This document shows, one piece after another, positions 25,777 to 34,014 of a stretch of 64,000 bases of DNA (its first letter is position 1; each line of letters begins with the position of its first letter). The stretch is from the NCBI GenBank assembly GCA_965227045.1, contig OZ245718.1, positions 1,674,001 through 1,738,000 of the forward strand. The letters run 5' to 3'. Both the position numbers and the translations under genes were made by a program. The notes beneath the pieces were generated by a model. It did not search any database, was not told the origin of the DNA, and saw only the letters and a program-made list of their open reading frames with translations. The stretch is from UBA10649 sp965227045. Lineage in GTDB: Bacteria > Actinomycetota > Actinomycetes > S36-B12.

Positions 25777-26853
25777 ATGACCAAGCAGGTTAAGTACGAC
25801 GATGTCAGCCTCGTGTACCCCGGCGGCACCAAGCCGGCGGTGAGCCATCTCGACCTCACCATCGCCGAGGGAGAGTTCCTCGTCCTCGTCGGGCCGTCCG
25901 GCTGCGGCAAGTCCACCAGCCTTCGCATGTTGGCCGGTCTCGAGCCGATCTCCAGCGGTGCGATCTGGATCGGTGACCGCGACGTGACCCATGTTCCCGC
26001 CAAGGACCGCGACATCGCGATGGTGTTCCAGAACTACGCGCTGTACCCCCACATGTCGGTCGCGGAGAACATGGCATTCGCTCTGAAGATCCAGAAGGTC
26101 TCCAAGGAGGACATCACGCGACGCGTGAAGGACGCCGCCGCACTGCTGGACCTCACCGAGTACCTCGAGCGCAAGCCGAAGGCCCTGTCCGGTGGCCAGC
26201 GCCAGCGCGTCGCCATGGGTCGCGCGATCGTGCGCGAGCCCGAGGTGTTCTTGATGGACGAGCCGCTGTCCAATCTCGACGCCAAGCTGCGCGTGCAGAC
26301 CCGTACCCAGATCGCTGCGCTGCAGCGCCGCCTGGGCACCACGACCGTCTACGTCACCCACGATCAGGTCGAGGCCATGACCATGGGCGATCGCGTTGCC
26401 GTGCTCAAGGACGGGATCCTGCAGCAGTGCGCGAGCCCCCGCGAGCTCTACGACAACCCCCGCAACGCCTTCGTGGGAACGTTCATCGGATCGCCGTCGA
26501 TGAACCTCATCGCCGCACCGATCGTCGAGCGCGGTATCGACCTCAACGGATTCACCGTTCCGGTCGAGCGGTCCTTCCTCGATAAGGCCGCATCGGGAAA
26601 GGTCCTCGTCGGCGTTCGCCCCGAGGACCTGCACATCTCGACCGAGGGCGCCGACATGACGGTCACCCTCGTCGAGGAACTCGGCGCGGACACGTACGTC
26701 TACGGGACCTACAACGCATTCGACGGCACCGCCGTGGACCTGGTCGCCCGTGGCCAGGGCATGGTCGCCCCGAAGATCGGCGAGGTCGTCAAGGTCAACC
26801 CGCAGCGCACGTACATCTTCGACAGCGAGGGCGACCAGCTCCGCCTGTCCTAG
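25777..26853 (+). CDS. Sugar ABC transporter ATPase, MsmX/UgpC type
   Basis: A 358-residue ATPase. Walker A is GPSGCGKST at 39-47, the Q-loop is in MVFQNYALYPHM, the signature is LSGGQRQR, Walker B ends FLMDEPLSNLD and the switch is YVTHDQVEAMTMG. After about residue 240 comes the OB-type regulatory domain of the MalK group (VLVGVRPEDLHIS). Such ATPases often serve several sugar transporters, which fits its own promoter on the opposite strand to the permeases. GAAGGGA precedes the ATG. A long palindrome follows the stop. Confidence 0.95.
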   Translation: MTKQVKYDDVSLVYPGGTKPAVSHLDLTIAEGEFLVLVGPSGCGKSTSLRMLAGLEPISSGAIWIGDRDVTHVPAKDRDIAMVFQNYALYPHMSVAENMAFALKIQKVSKEDITRRVKDAAALLDLTEYLERKPKALSGGQRQRVAMGRAIVREPEVFLMDEPLSNLDAKLRVQTRTQIAALQRRLGTTTVYVTHDQVEAMTMGDRVAVLKDGILQQCASPRELYDNPRNAFVGTFIGSPSMNLIAAPIVERGIDLNGFTVPVERSFLDKAASGKVLVGVRPEDLHISTEGADMTVTLVEELGADTYVYGTYNAFDGTAVDLVARGQGMVAPKIGEVVKVNPQRTYIFDSEGDQLRLS

Positions 26854-26860
26854 CCCCTCG

Positions 26861-26917
26861 CGACCTTGAGGTTGGCGTGGGAATTCGGTGCCCGAATCCA
26901 CGCCAACCTCAAGGTCG
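26861..26917. repeat. Palindromic repeat element, copy 1 (between convergent genes)
   Basis: A perfect 20-base arm CGACCTTGAGGTTGGCGTGG (26861-26880) is mirrored at 26898-26917. Within the 17-base loop, ATTCGG and CCGAAT form a further stem. The same arms recur at 35688-35748 with a different loop. Both copies sit between convergent stop codons, so each may end transcription from both sides. Confidence 0.9.
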
Positions 26918-26935
26918 GCGGGTTTGGCTTCGAGC

Positions 26936-28606
26936 CTAGGTCTGGATCCAGGCGCCGGTGTCCGGAGGCAGCCTGACGACGCCGTTCTCCGCGTGCACCG
27001 ACCCGTCGCTCGCCGTCAGGACGACGCCGCCGATCGGGCTGATGATCTCCTCGTCGGTGCAGTTCACGACGCAGGCGAACCCGCACGACCTGCGCATCGC
27101 GAATACGCCGGCCGGAACGTCCGGCCAGGTCACGTTGTCCAGGGCGACGAAGCCCGGGTGGGCATGACGCAGCCGGAGCATTGCCCGGTACTGCGCCAGC
27201 GTGCTGCTCGCATCTCGCGACTGCGACTCGACGGTGAACTCCGCCCACCCGGGAGGCGACGGGAGCCACAGCGCAGGAACGATCGCGTTCACGATCGTGT
27301 CGTGGAATCCGTACGGCGGCGCATCACCACGCCACGGCAACGGGACGCGGCCGCCGTCGCGGCCCTTCTGCTCGCCCTTGGTGCGGAACCAGACCGGATC
27401 GCGACGTGCCTCGTCGGGCATCTCCGCGTCCTCGAGCCCGAGTTCCTCGCCCTGGTACACGTACACCGATCCCGGCAGCGAGTGCGCGATCAGCGCCATG
27501 GCCCGCGCGCGCTGCCGCCCGAGCGGCCCGCCGCCGAGCCGGGTCACCACGCGAGCGGTGTCGTGGTTCGACAGCGCCCACGTCGGTGGTGCTCCGACAT
27601 CGGCGAGGTCCGAGATCGTCCGTTGCACGATGTCCTTGATCTTGACCGCATCCCAGCCGACTGCCATGAAGTCGAAGTTGAAGATCTGGTTCAACGTGTC
27701 CGGGGCGACGTAACGCGCGGCTCGCTCCGGCGGCACCCACGCCTCAGCGACGGCCATCCGGTCGCCCGGGTAGGAGTCGAGCAGCGCTCGCCACTCGCGA
27801 TAGATGTCCTGCACCTCGTCGCGATCGAGGATCGGACAGTTGGCGACTCGCAGGCGCCGGGCCTTCGCGTCATCGGACCCGTCGTCCAGATCCATTCGCA
27901 ACGCGAGGACCAGCCCCTCGGGATCATCGACGTCTGGGTAGGTCATGTCCTTGGCCAGCCCGAGCGCGACGTCGACACGGAAGCCGTCGGCACCCATGTC
28001 GAGCCAGAACCGCAGCGTCTCGAGGCCGTCGAGGTGCACCTGGGGGTTGGCCCAGTTCAGGTCGGGCTGCGTGGGGTCGAACAGGTGCAGGTACCACTGC
28101 CCCGGCGTGCCGTCGACCTCGTGGATCCTGGTCCACGCGGATCCGCCGAACATGCTCATCCAGTTGTTCGGCGGCTCGTTTCCGTGCGGACCCCGCCCAT
28201 CCCTGAAGTGGTAGCGCGCGCGCTCGGGACTGCCGGGAGCCGCCTGCAGTGCCTCCTTGAACCAGGGACGATCGCTGGACGAATGGTTGGGGACGATGTC
28301 GACGAGCACGCGCAGCCCGCGGAAGTGCGCCTGGTCGATCAGCTCCTGAGCATCGGCGAGCGTGCCGTACACCGGATCGACGGACCGAGGATCGACGACG
28401 TCGTAGCCGGAATCGTTCTGGGGGGACGAGTAGAACGGCGAGAGCCACAGGGCATCCACCGCAAGCCCGGCGATGTAGGGCAACTCGTGGATGACTCCGC
28501 GCAGGTCACCGGTTCCGTCACCGTCGAGGTCTCGGAAGGACCGCGGGTACACCTGGTAGACGGCCGCGCGCTGCCACCAGACGTGCTCGGATTTCACAGT
28601 GCTCAT
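26936..28606 (-). CDS. GH13 family alpha-glucosidase
   Basis: A 556-residue alpha-amylase family enzyme of the oligo-1,6-glucosidase/alpha-glucosidase type. Conserved regions run in order: DALWLSPFYSSPQNDSGYDV, VLVDIVPNHSS, the nucleophile Asp in DGFRVDVALGLAKD, the acid Glu in MAVAEAWVPPE, and LSNHDTARVV. The N-terminus WWQRAAVYQVYPRSFRDLDG is standard. No signal peptide, so it is intracellular and cleaves imported alpha-glucosides such as maltose, isomaltose or sucrose-like sugars. It lies 22 bases behind the LacI-family gene and probably shares its transcript. Confidence 0.95.
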   Translation of the reverse strand: MSTVKSEHVWWQRAAVYQVYPRSFRDLDGDGTGDLRGVIHELPYIAGLAVDALWLSPFYSSPQNDSGYDVVDPRSVDPVYGTLADAQELIDQAHFRGLRVLVDIVPNHSSSDRPWFKEALQAAPGSPERARYHFRDGRGPHGNEPPNNWMSMFGGSAWTRIHEVDGTPGQWYLHLFDPTQPDLNWANPQVHLDGLETLRFWLDMGADGFRVDVALGLAKDMTYPDVDDPEGLVLALRMDLDDGSDDAKARRLRVANCPILDRDEVQDIYREWRALLDSYPGDRMAVAEAWVPPERAARYVAPDTLNQIFNFDFMAVGWDAVKIKDIVQRTISDLADVGAPPTWALSNHDTARVVTRLGGGPLGRQRARAMALIAHSLPGSVYVYQGEELGLEDAEMPDEARRDPVWFRTKGEQKGRDGGRVPLPWRGDAPPYGFHDTIVNAIVPALWLPSPPGWAEFTVESQSRDASSTLAQYRAMLRLRHAHPGFVALDNVTWPDVPAGVFAMRRSCGFACVVNCTDEEIISPIGGVVLTASDGSVHAENGVVRLPPDTGAWIQT

Positions 28607-28627
28607 GATGCCGGAGCGCTGAGCGTT

Positions 28628-29638
28628 TTACGCGCGGTACGGGGACGTCGAGCCCCGCACTATCAACTGAGTTGGCAACCGGATCGAGTCGCCACCCAGG
28701 TGCGGGCTTGGCGAGCGCAACTGGAGCACCAGCGCCTCGGCCGCGATGCGGCCGAGATCCTGAACCGGCTGGACCACGGTCGTGAGATCGAGGAACTCGC
28801 TCATGTCGTGACCGTCGATGCCAACGAGTGAGATCTCCTTGCCCGGAGTGATGCCGTGCGCTCGCAGCGCCTTCATGGCCCCGAAGGCCATCTCGTCGGA
28901 CATCGCGAACACAGCAGTGGGTGGCACCTTCTGCGTGAGGAGCGCGGTCATCGCCTGCTCTCCACCTGCGATGGTGAAGTACCCGTAGGCCTCGAGCATC
29001 GGATCGATGGTGAGCTCGGCTCCCTTCATCGCCTGCTCGTAACCCTTGTAGCGGTCGTTCTCCGCGGTGTACGGCGAGATGATCGGCGCACCGTTGATCA
29101 CGCCGATTCGCGTGTGCCCGAGGTTGATCAGGTGCTGCGTGGCTATCTGCCCGGCCAGCACGTCGTCGACGCTGACGCTGGGAACCTCGGGCATCGTCAG
29201 GCCGATCAGGCTCGTTGGCATCTGCAGGCCGAGCACCTCGTGCAATTGCGCATCCTGCGGCGGGAGCGCAATGACGAGAACACCGTCAACACGTCGGCGC
29301 AGGCGAGGCGCGGGCGGCAGCCGATGCTGGCCGTCGGGTGTGCTGACGCTCATGAGGAGAAGGTCCATGCCCGCGTTCTGCAACACCGACTCCACACCGT
29401 GCAACACGGTGCTGAAGTACCAGCGCGCGATGTAAGGGGTGATCACCGCGATGCTTCCCGTGCGGCCGCTGGCCAGGCGCGAAGCACTCGGGGAGATCAC
29501 GTAGTCGAGTTCGAGGGCGATGCGCTGGATCCGCTCACGCGTGCCGGTATCGACGTTGGGCAGACCGCGCAGGGCGCGCGAGACCGTCGCGGTGGACACG
29601 CCTGCAGCGTCCGCAACGTCCTTGATCGTGATGGCCAC
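28628..29638 (-). CDS. LacI family transcriptional regulator of the sugar locus
   Basis: A 336-residue repressor. The N-terminal helix-turn-helix and hinge read ITIKDVADAAGVSTATVSRALRGLPNV and then YVISPSASRLASG. A periplasmic-binding-protein-like sensor domain follows (IGLTMPEVPSVSVDD, HLINLGHTRIGVING, SLVGIDGHDMSEFLDLTTV). The start is GTG 29638 because AGGAGG stands five bases upstream; an in-frame ATG at 29683 would lie over the operator. TGTAACCGCTTGTG in its own promoter resembles the operator at 25652, so it likely represses itself, the alpha-glucosidase and the transporter operon until an inducer sugar binds. Confidence 0.93.
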   Translation of the reverse strand: MAITIKDVADAAGVSTATVSRALRGLPNVDTGTRERIQRIALELDYVISPSASRLASGRTGSIAVITPYIARWYFSTVLHGVESVLQNAGMDLLLMSVSTPDGQHRLPPAPRLRRRVDGVLVIALPPQDAQLHEVLGLQMPTSLIGLTMPEVPSVSVDDVLAGQIATQHLINLGHTRIGVINGAPIISPYTAENDRYKGYEQAMKGAELTIDPMLEAYGYFTIAGGEQAMTALLTQKVPPTAVFAMSDEMAFGAMKALRAHGITPGKEISLVGIDGHDMSEFLDLTTVVQPVQDLGRIAAEALVLQLRSPSPHLGGDSIRLPTQLIVRGSTSPYRA

Positions 29639-29657
29639 GTGATCCTCCTGACCGTCG

Positions 29658-29696
29658 AGTGTAGGGATGGGCGTGGTCGCCACACAAGCGGTTACA
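29658..29696 (-). promoter_or_regulatory. Autoregulated promoter of the LacI-family gene
   Basis: On the minus strand -35 TTGTGT (29687-29682) and -10 TACACT (29663-29658) are 18 bases apart. The operator-like TGTAACCGCTTGTG (29696-29683) covers the -35. It matches the site at 25652 at most positions (TGYAACCG then CTTG). Part of the region overlaps no gene; ppx ends at 29722. Confidence 0.6.
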
Positions 29697-29721
29697 TGAA
29701 AGATTGCAGGGGCAATAGGGG

Positions 29722-30657
29722 TCAGGATGACGTCAGGCTGTAAACGATGCCATCGAGGATGTCGGTTTCCGAGACGATGACCTCCTGGAAGCCGCCGGCG
29801 ACCATCGCGGACCGCAGGATCATCGCGCCGGCGGCGATCACATCGACTCGACCCGGGTGCATGTACGGCAGTGCCGCGCGCTCTGCGCGTGTCATCGCCA
29901 TGAGCGTGCTCGCCACGCGGTCGACGTCAGCGAGCGAGATGACGGACCCGTGGAGCAGCTCGGCGTCGTACCGATCGAGGTCGAGCGCCATGGCCGCGAC
30001 CGTTGTCACCGATCCTGCCAGTCCGACGAAGCACGCCGCGTCCGCGATCGGAACAACCGCGGCAACCGTGGCAATCGCCGCATCGATGTCGAGTTGTGCC
30101 GCTGCGATCTCCGCAACTGTGGGCGGGTCCGACGCCAGGTGCCGCTCGGTCATCCGCACGCATCCGATGTCGACACTCAACGAGGCGAGCGGGTCGCGGG
30201 GGCCGAGTACGAACTCGGTCGAGCCTCCCCCAATGTCGACGACGAGCGCGGGATAGCTGACCAGGCCCGCCGGCAGGCCACGGTGCGCGCCGACGAAAGA
30301 CAGCGCGGCCTCCTCGTCGCCGGTGATGACCTCTGGATCGACACCAAGACGGTCGCGCACTCCGTTGACGAAGGCCGCGCGGTTGGACACGTCGCGGCTC
30401 GCCGAGGTGGCCACGAACCGCACGCGCTCGGCGCCCTCCGCAGCGATGACCGACGCATACTCGTCGAGAGCACTGAACGTGCGATCCAGCGCGTCGGCCG
30501 AGAACTCCCCCGTATTGTCGACACCCTCACCGAGCCGGACGATCCGCATCAGGCGCGCCCGCTCGTTCAACCTCCCGTCGCCATCCATCGAGGCGACGAG
30601 CAACCGGACCGAGTTGGTACCGCAGTCGATACCCGCGACGACGGGCGACACGCTCAT
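29722..30657 (-). CDS. Exopolyphosphatase / guanosine pentaphosphate phosphatase (Ppx/GppA)
   Basis: A 311-residue ASKHA-fold phosphatase that shortens polyphosphate and/or converts pppGpp to ppGpp. Phosphate motifs are visible: AGIDCGTNSVRLLVAS at the N-terminus, FVATSASRDVSNRAAF, and VVDIGGGSTEFVLG, followed by FVGLAGSVTTVAAMAL. It lacks the C-terminal HD domain of long Ppx proteins, as is usual for the short actinobacterial form. Its ATG overlaps the DUF501 stop by four bases. It closes the eno-ftsB-like-DUF501-ppx cluster. Confidence 0.94.
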   Translation of the reverse strand: MSVSPVVAGIDCGTNSVRLLVASMDGDGRLNERARLMRIVRLGEGVDNTGEFSADALDRTFSALDEYASVIAAEGAERVRFVATSASRDVSNRAAFVNGVRDRLGVDPEVITGDEEAALSFVGAHRGLPAGLVSYPALVVDIGGGSTEFVLGPRDPLASLSVDIGCVRMTERHLASDPPTVAEIAAAQLDIDAAIATVAAVVPIADAACFVGLAGSVTTVAAMALDLDRYDAELLHGSVISLADVDRVASTLMAMTRAERAALPYMHPGRVDVIAAGAMILRSAMVAGGFQEVIVSETDILDGIVYSLTSS

Positions 30658-31175
30658 GAGTCCGCCGCGACCGCGCGCGCGGCCCGGCAGCCACCGGCGG
30701 CCCACCAGTCGCTCAGGGCGGCAAGCACTTCGTCTCCGAACGGATTGACACCGGGGCCTTCGGCCAAGGCGTGCCCGGCGAGTACGTGGAGGCACTTCAC
30801 CCGGCTGGGCATGCCGCCAGCGCTGATTCCGTCGACCTCCGGCACGACCCCGACCTCTTGTCGTCGTTCGAGGTACGACTCGTGGGCGGCCGCATATGCG
30901 GCAGCGAGCTCCGCGTCCGTTCCCAATCGCGACTCCATCTCACGCATCAGCCCTGTGCTCTCGAGCGTGCCGATCGCGGCCGCGGCCGCGGGGCAGGTCA
31001 GGTAGTACAGAGTGGGAAAGGGAGTCCCGTCGGGCAGCCGAGGCGCGGTGGTGACGACGTCTGGATCCCCGCACGGACATCGATGGGCGACGTCGACGAC
31101 GCCCCTGGGCGATCGGCCAAGCTGCCAGGTGACGGCGGCCGTGTCGTCGAGGCCGAGGCCGTCAGTTCGAGCCAT
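30654..31175 (-). CDS. DUF501 family protein
   Basis: A 173-residue soluble protein with WQLGRSPRGVVDVAHRCPCGDP, PTLYYLTCP, and a C-terminal block MPSRVKCLHVLAGHALAEGPGVNPFGDEV. These cysteine/histidine-rich motifs are characteristic of DUF501, which is conserved in Actinomycetota between an FtsB/DivIC-like gene and ppx. Its biochemical role is unknown. ATG 31175 overlaps the end of the FtsB-like gene by 14 bases. Confidence 0.9.
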   Translation of the reverse strand: MARTDGLGLDDTAAVTWQLGRSPRGVVDVAHRCPCGDPDVVTTAPRLPDGTPFPTLYYLTCPAAAAAIGTLESTGLMREMESRLGTDAELAAAYAAAHESYLERRQEVGVVPEVDGISAGGMPSRVKCLHVLAGHALAEGPGVNPFGDEVLAALSDWWAAGGCRAARAVAADS

Positions 31176-31620
31176 GATCGTCGGCCTGCTGCAAGGAGCC
31201 CCACAGCGCCGTGTACCAGGGCGGTTGCACGCCATCGTCGGCCGCTGCGGCCGCGGCCGCGCTCCCCGAGCCGAGGGTGACGTAGCCGACCTCGCCGGGC
31301 AGGACGAAGTGCAGACGGCGCCTGGCCTCGGCGGCGACGAATGCCGGGTCTGCCCAGCGCTGCTTCTCGATCTGGAGCTCGGTGACCCGCTCCTGGGCGG
31401 CGTCGACGTCGGCCCGCAGGCCGGCGATCTGAGCGCGTTGGGCGAACCATGAGCGAACCGGGACCGCGAGCGTGAACAGCAGCGCCGCGGAGATCAATGC
31501 CAAGATCACGGCCCTGCTCGTGAACGATGCTCTCGCCGACGGCCCCGCTGCTCGCGACGGCCCGGATGAGCCTGTTACCGGGTCCGGGCTATCCCCGGAA
31601 GGCGGTTCGGTGCTGCTCAC
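31162..31620 (-). CDS. FtsB/DivIC-like septum formation initiator
   Basis: A 152-residue single-pass protein. It has a Ser/Pro-rich cytoplasmic tail, a TM helix at about 37-57 (AVILALISAALLFTLAVPV), a coiled coil (AQRAQIAGLRADVDAAQERVTELQIEKQRW) and the family block DPAFVAAEARRRLHFVLPGEVGYV. Family members join FtsL and FtsQ at the division septum. It sits 31 bases downstream of enolase, the conserved actinobacterial order. The C-terminal low-complexity alanine run is an individual feature. Confidence 0.92.
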   Translation of the reverse strand: MSSTEPPSGDSPDPVTGSSGPSRAAGPSARASFTSRAVILALISAALLFTLAVPVRSWFAQRAQIAGLRADVDAAQERVTELQIEKQRWADPAFVAAEARRRLHFVLPGEVGYVTLGSGSAAAAAAADDGVQPPWYTALWGSLQQADDHGSN

Positions 31621-31651
31621 CTGGCGATCGTGTCACGAAACAGCGGACCGG

Positions 31652-32929
31652 TCAGCGACCGAAACGCGGGAACGCCCCAGCGCCGGCGTAGCGACCGGCG
31701 CCACCGAGCTCCTCCTCGATGCGCAGCAGCTGGTTGTACTTCGCCACGCGCTCGGATCGGGCCGGGGCGCCAGTCTTGATCTGCCCGCAGTCGGTTGCCA
31801 CCGCCAGATCGGCGATCGTCGTGTCCTCGGTCTCGCCGGAACGGTGCGACATCATGCACCGGTAGCCGTTGCGGTGCGCGAGTGAGACGGCATCGAGCGT
31901 CTCGGTCAGCGAACCGATCTGGTTGACCTTGACGAGCAGCGCGTTGGCCGCGCCGTCGTCGATCCCGCGCTGCAGGCGCTCGGGGTTGGTGACGAACAGG
32001 TCGTCACCAACGAGCTGGACGCGGTCGCCGAGGGCATTGGTGAGATGGACCCATCCGGCCCAATCGTCCTCATCGAGCGGATCCTCGATCGATACAAGCG
32101 GGAAGTCGGTGACGAGGCTCTCGTAGTACGCGGTCATCCACTCGGCAGATCGCTCGGCGCCCTCGAAGGTGTAGGCGCCGTTCGAGCAGAACTCCGTGGC
32201 CGCGACGTCGAGTGCCAGGCCGATGTCGGTGCCGAGGACAAGGCCGGTTGCCTCGACCGCCGTGGCAATCAGTTCAAGCGCGGAGCGGTTGTTCGGCAGG
32301 GAGGGTGCGAAGCCGCCCTCGTCACCGAGCCCGGTCGAGTAGCCCTCCTTCTTCAGGACGGACTTGAGCGCGTGGTAGACCTCCGTGCCCTGGCGCAGCG
32401 CCTCCGCGAAGGTCGTCGCGCCGATGGGCGCGATCATGAACTCCTGGATGTCGACGTTCGAGTCCGCGTGCGCGCCGCCGTTGAGGATGTTCATCATCGG
32501 CACGGGCAGCACATGGGCGTTCGGGCCGCCGACGTAGCGGAACAGCGGCAGGCCGGCCGACTGCGCTGCCGCCTTCGACACCGCGAGCGAGACACCGAGG
32601 ATCGCGTTGGCGCCGAGGCGTGCCTTGTTGGGCGTGCCGTCGAGGTCGATCATGATCTGGTCGATGAGGCGCTGGTCGGTCGCGTCGACGCCGAGGAGTT
32701 CAGGCGCAATGTCGTCCTCCACCGCAGCGACGGCCTCAAGGACGCCCTTGCCCCCGTATCGCTCGCCGCCGTCGCGGCGCTCGGATGCCTCGAAGGCGCC
32801 GGTCGAGGCACCGGACGGCACCGCTGCCCGCGCCACCGTGTCGTCGTCGAGGAGGATCTCGACCTCGACTGTCGGGTTGCCCCGGGAGTCGAGGATTTCG
32901 CGGGCAATGATCGATTCGATGTCAGCCAT
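31652..32929 (-). CDS. eno: Enolase
   Basis: Interconverts 2-phosphoglycerate and phosphoenolpyruvate in glycolysis. The 425-residue length is usual. Visible motifs are AREILDSRGNPTVEVE, GASTGAFEASERRDG, GDEGGFAPSL, the magnesium ligand regions SIEDPLDEDDWAGW and GDDLFVTNPERL, the active-site Lys in LVKVNQIGSLTET, and SHRSGETEDTTIADLAV. TAGGAT stands six bases before the ATG on the minus strand, so a leaderless mRNA is likely. It leads the cluster with ftsB-like, DUF501 and ppx. Confidence 0.98.
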   Translation of the reverse strand: MADIESIIAREILDSRGNPTVEVEILLDDDTVARAAVPSGASTGAFEASERRDGGERYGGKGVLEAVAAVEDDIAPELLGVDATDQRLIDQIMIDLDGTPNKARLGANAILGVSLAVSKAAAQSAGLPLFRYVGGPNAHVLPVPMMNILNGGAHADSNVDIQEFMIAPIGATTFAEALRQGTEVYHALKSVLKKEGYSTGLGDEGGFAPSLPNNRSALELIATAVEATGLVLGTDIGLALDVAATEFCSNGAYTFEGAERSAEWMTAYYESLVTDFPLVSIEDPLDEDDWAGWVHLTNALGDRVQLVGDDLFVTNPERLQRGIDDGAANALLVKVNQIGSLTETLDAVSLAHRNGYRCMMSHRSGETEDTTIADLAVATDCGQIKTGAPARSERVAKYNQLLRIEEELGGAGRYAGAGAFPRFGR

Positions 32930-32935
32930 GCCGGA

Positions 32936-33011
32936 ATCCTACGGGCTCGCGACCGATCGTTGCTCCCGCGTAGCAGCGAAGGACGGCCCCGGCCAGCGCC
33001 TTCGATAGTGT
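32936..33011. promoter_or_regulatory. Divergent leaderless promoters of eno and the propeller gene
   Basis: TAGGAT on the minus strand (32941-32936) precedes the enolase ATG by six bases. TAGTGT on the plus strand (33006-33011) precedes the GTG at 33018 by six bases. The 88-base divergent gap shows no other recognisable element. Confidence 0.5.
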
Positions 33012-33017
33012 CCGTCC

Positions 33018-33935
33018 GTGCTGGCCGCTTCGCCCGATCTGGACGTCATGTCAAGTGAACTCGTGATCGCAGCGCCGGGCTCTGGCCCCGGCTTCTGGGC
33101 GGGAGGGCCGAGTGCGGCGCTCGGCGACGACGCGATCTACCTCGCGTATCGCCTTCGACGTCCGGTCGGTGAAGGCCGCGGCTACGCCAACGTCGTCGCC
33201 CGGTCCGCCGACGGCGTCTCGTTCGAGACGGTAGCCGTCGTGCACCGCGACGAGATGGTGTGCGCGTCCCTGGAACGCCCGGCTCTCGTACGCCGACCCG
33301 ACGGAGGATGGCGGCTGTTCGTCAGCCTGTCGACACCCGGCTCCAAGCACTGGTGGATCGAGGCGCTCGATGCGGACAGGCCCGAGGAACTGTCCGCCGC
33401 CTCGCGATTCGTGACCTGGCCTGGCGATGAGGCGACCGCCGTGAAGGACCCGGTAGTCCTTGTCGATGCGCAGGGCGGGTGGCACGCATGGATCTGCTGT
33501 CACCCGCTCGATCTGGCCGGCGAGGAGGACCGGATGGCCACTCGCTATGCCCGCAGCGACGACGGGGTGGAGTGGACCTGGGGTGACGTCGTCCTGTCCC
33601 CCGACGCGGGTGGCTGGGATCGTCGAGGCCGTCGGGTCTCCGCGATCGTCCCCGGGCCTGACGGAACCGTCGTCGGGCACTACGACGGTCGCGCTGACGC
33701 TGCCGAGAACTGGTACGAGCGGACCGGCCTGCTTCACGGACCGTCGATAGGCGGCACGCTCACCGTCTCAGCGCCCGACACTCCGTTCGGCTCACCGCAC
33801 GAGGGCCGGACACTGAGGTACGTCAGCATGATCGATCTCGGCGACGGCACGGGACGGGCCTACTACGAGGCAGCCGCAGCGGACGGATCCAACGAGATCC
33901 GCACCCAGGTGGTCATCCTTCCCACCGCTCGCTGA
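33018..33935 (+). CDS. Beta-propeller protein resembling GH43/GH32/GH130 glycosidases
   Basis: A 305-residue cytoplasmic protein with repeated blades of the five-bladed propeller hydrolases: FWAGGPSAALGDDAIYLAYR, VVARSADGVSFE, RPALVRRPDGGWRLFVS, VKDPVVLVDAQGGWHAWI, YARSDDGVEWTW and LRYVSMIDLGDGTGRAYYEA. Acidic residues after the early blade turns could be catalytic, but I cannot place it in a family. No signal peptide or sugar genes are adjacent. The GTG 33018 start is supported by the leaderless box; ATG 33048 is an alternative. Confidence 0.7.
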   Translation: MLAASPDLDVMSSELVIAAPGSGPGFWAGGPSAALGDDAIYLAYRLRRPVGEGRGYANVVARSADGVSFETVAVVHRDEMVCASLERPALVRRPDGGWRLFVSLSTPGSKHWWIEALDADRPEELSAASRFVTWPGDEATAVKDPVVLVDAQGGWHAWICCHPLDLAGEEDRMATRYARSDDGVEWTWGDVVLSPDAGGWDRRGRRVSAIVPGPDGTVVGHYDGRADAAENWYERTGLLHGPSIGGTLTVSAPDTPFGSPHEGRTLRYVSMIDLGDGTGRAYYEAAAADGSNEIRTQVVILPTAR

Positions 33936-34014
33936 ACTCTCCGCGGCCGGTCTCCGTGCCGCAGAGTCCGGTTACGTCGCTCCCACCGAGTTGCACGACT
34001 GACAGGCTGGCCCC

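Noticed and set aside
25618..26901. 427-codon minus-strand open frame across the ATPase gene
   Set aside because: The plus strand encodes a clear MsmX/UgpC ATPase; the antisense frame has no motif and spans the operator and palindrome.
26888..28831. 647-codon plus-strand open frame over the GH13 gene
   Set aside because: It is the shadow of the alpha-glucosidase and crosses the palindromic repeat and the LacI gene end.
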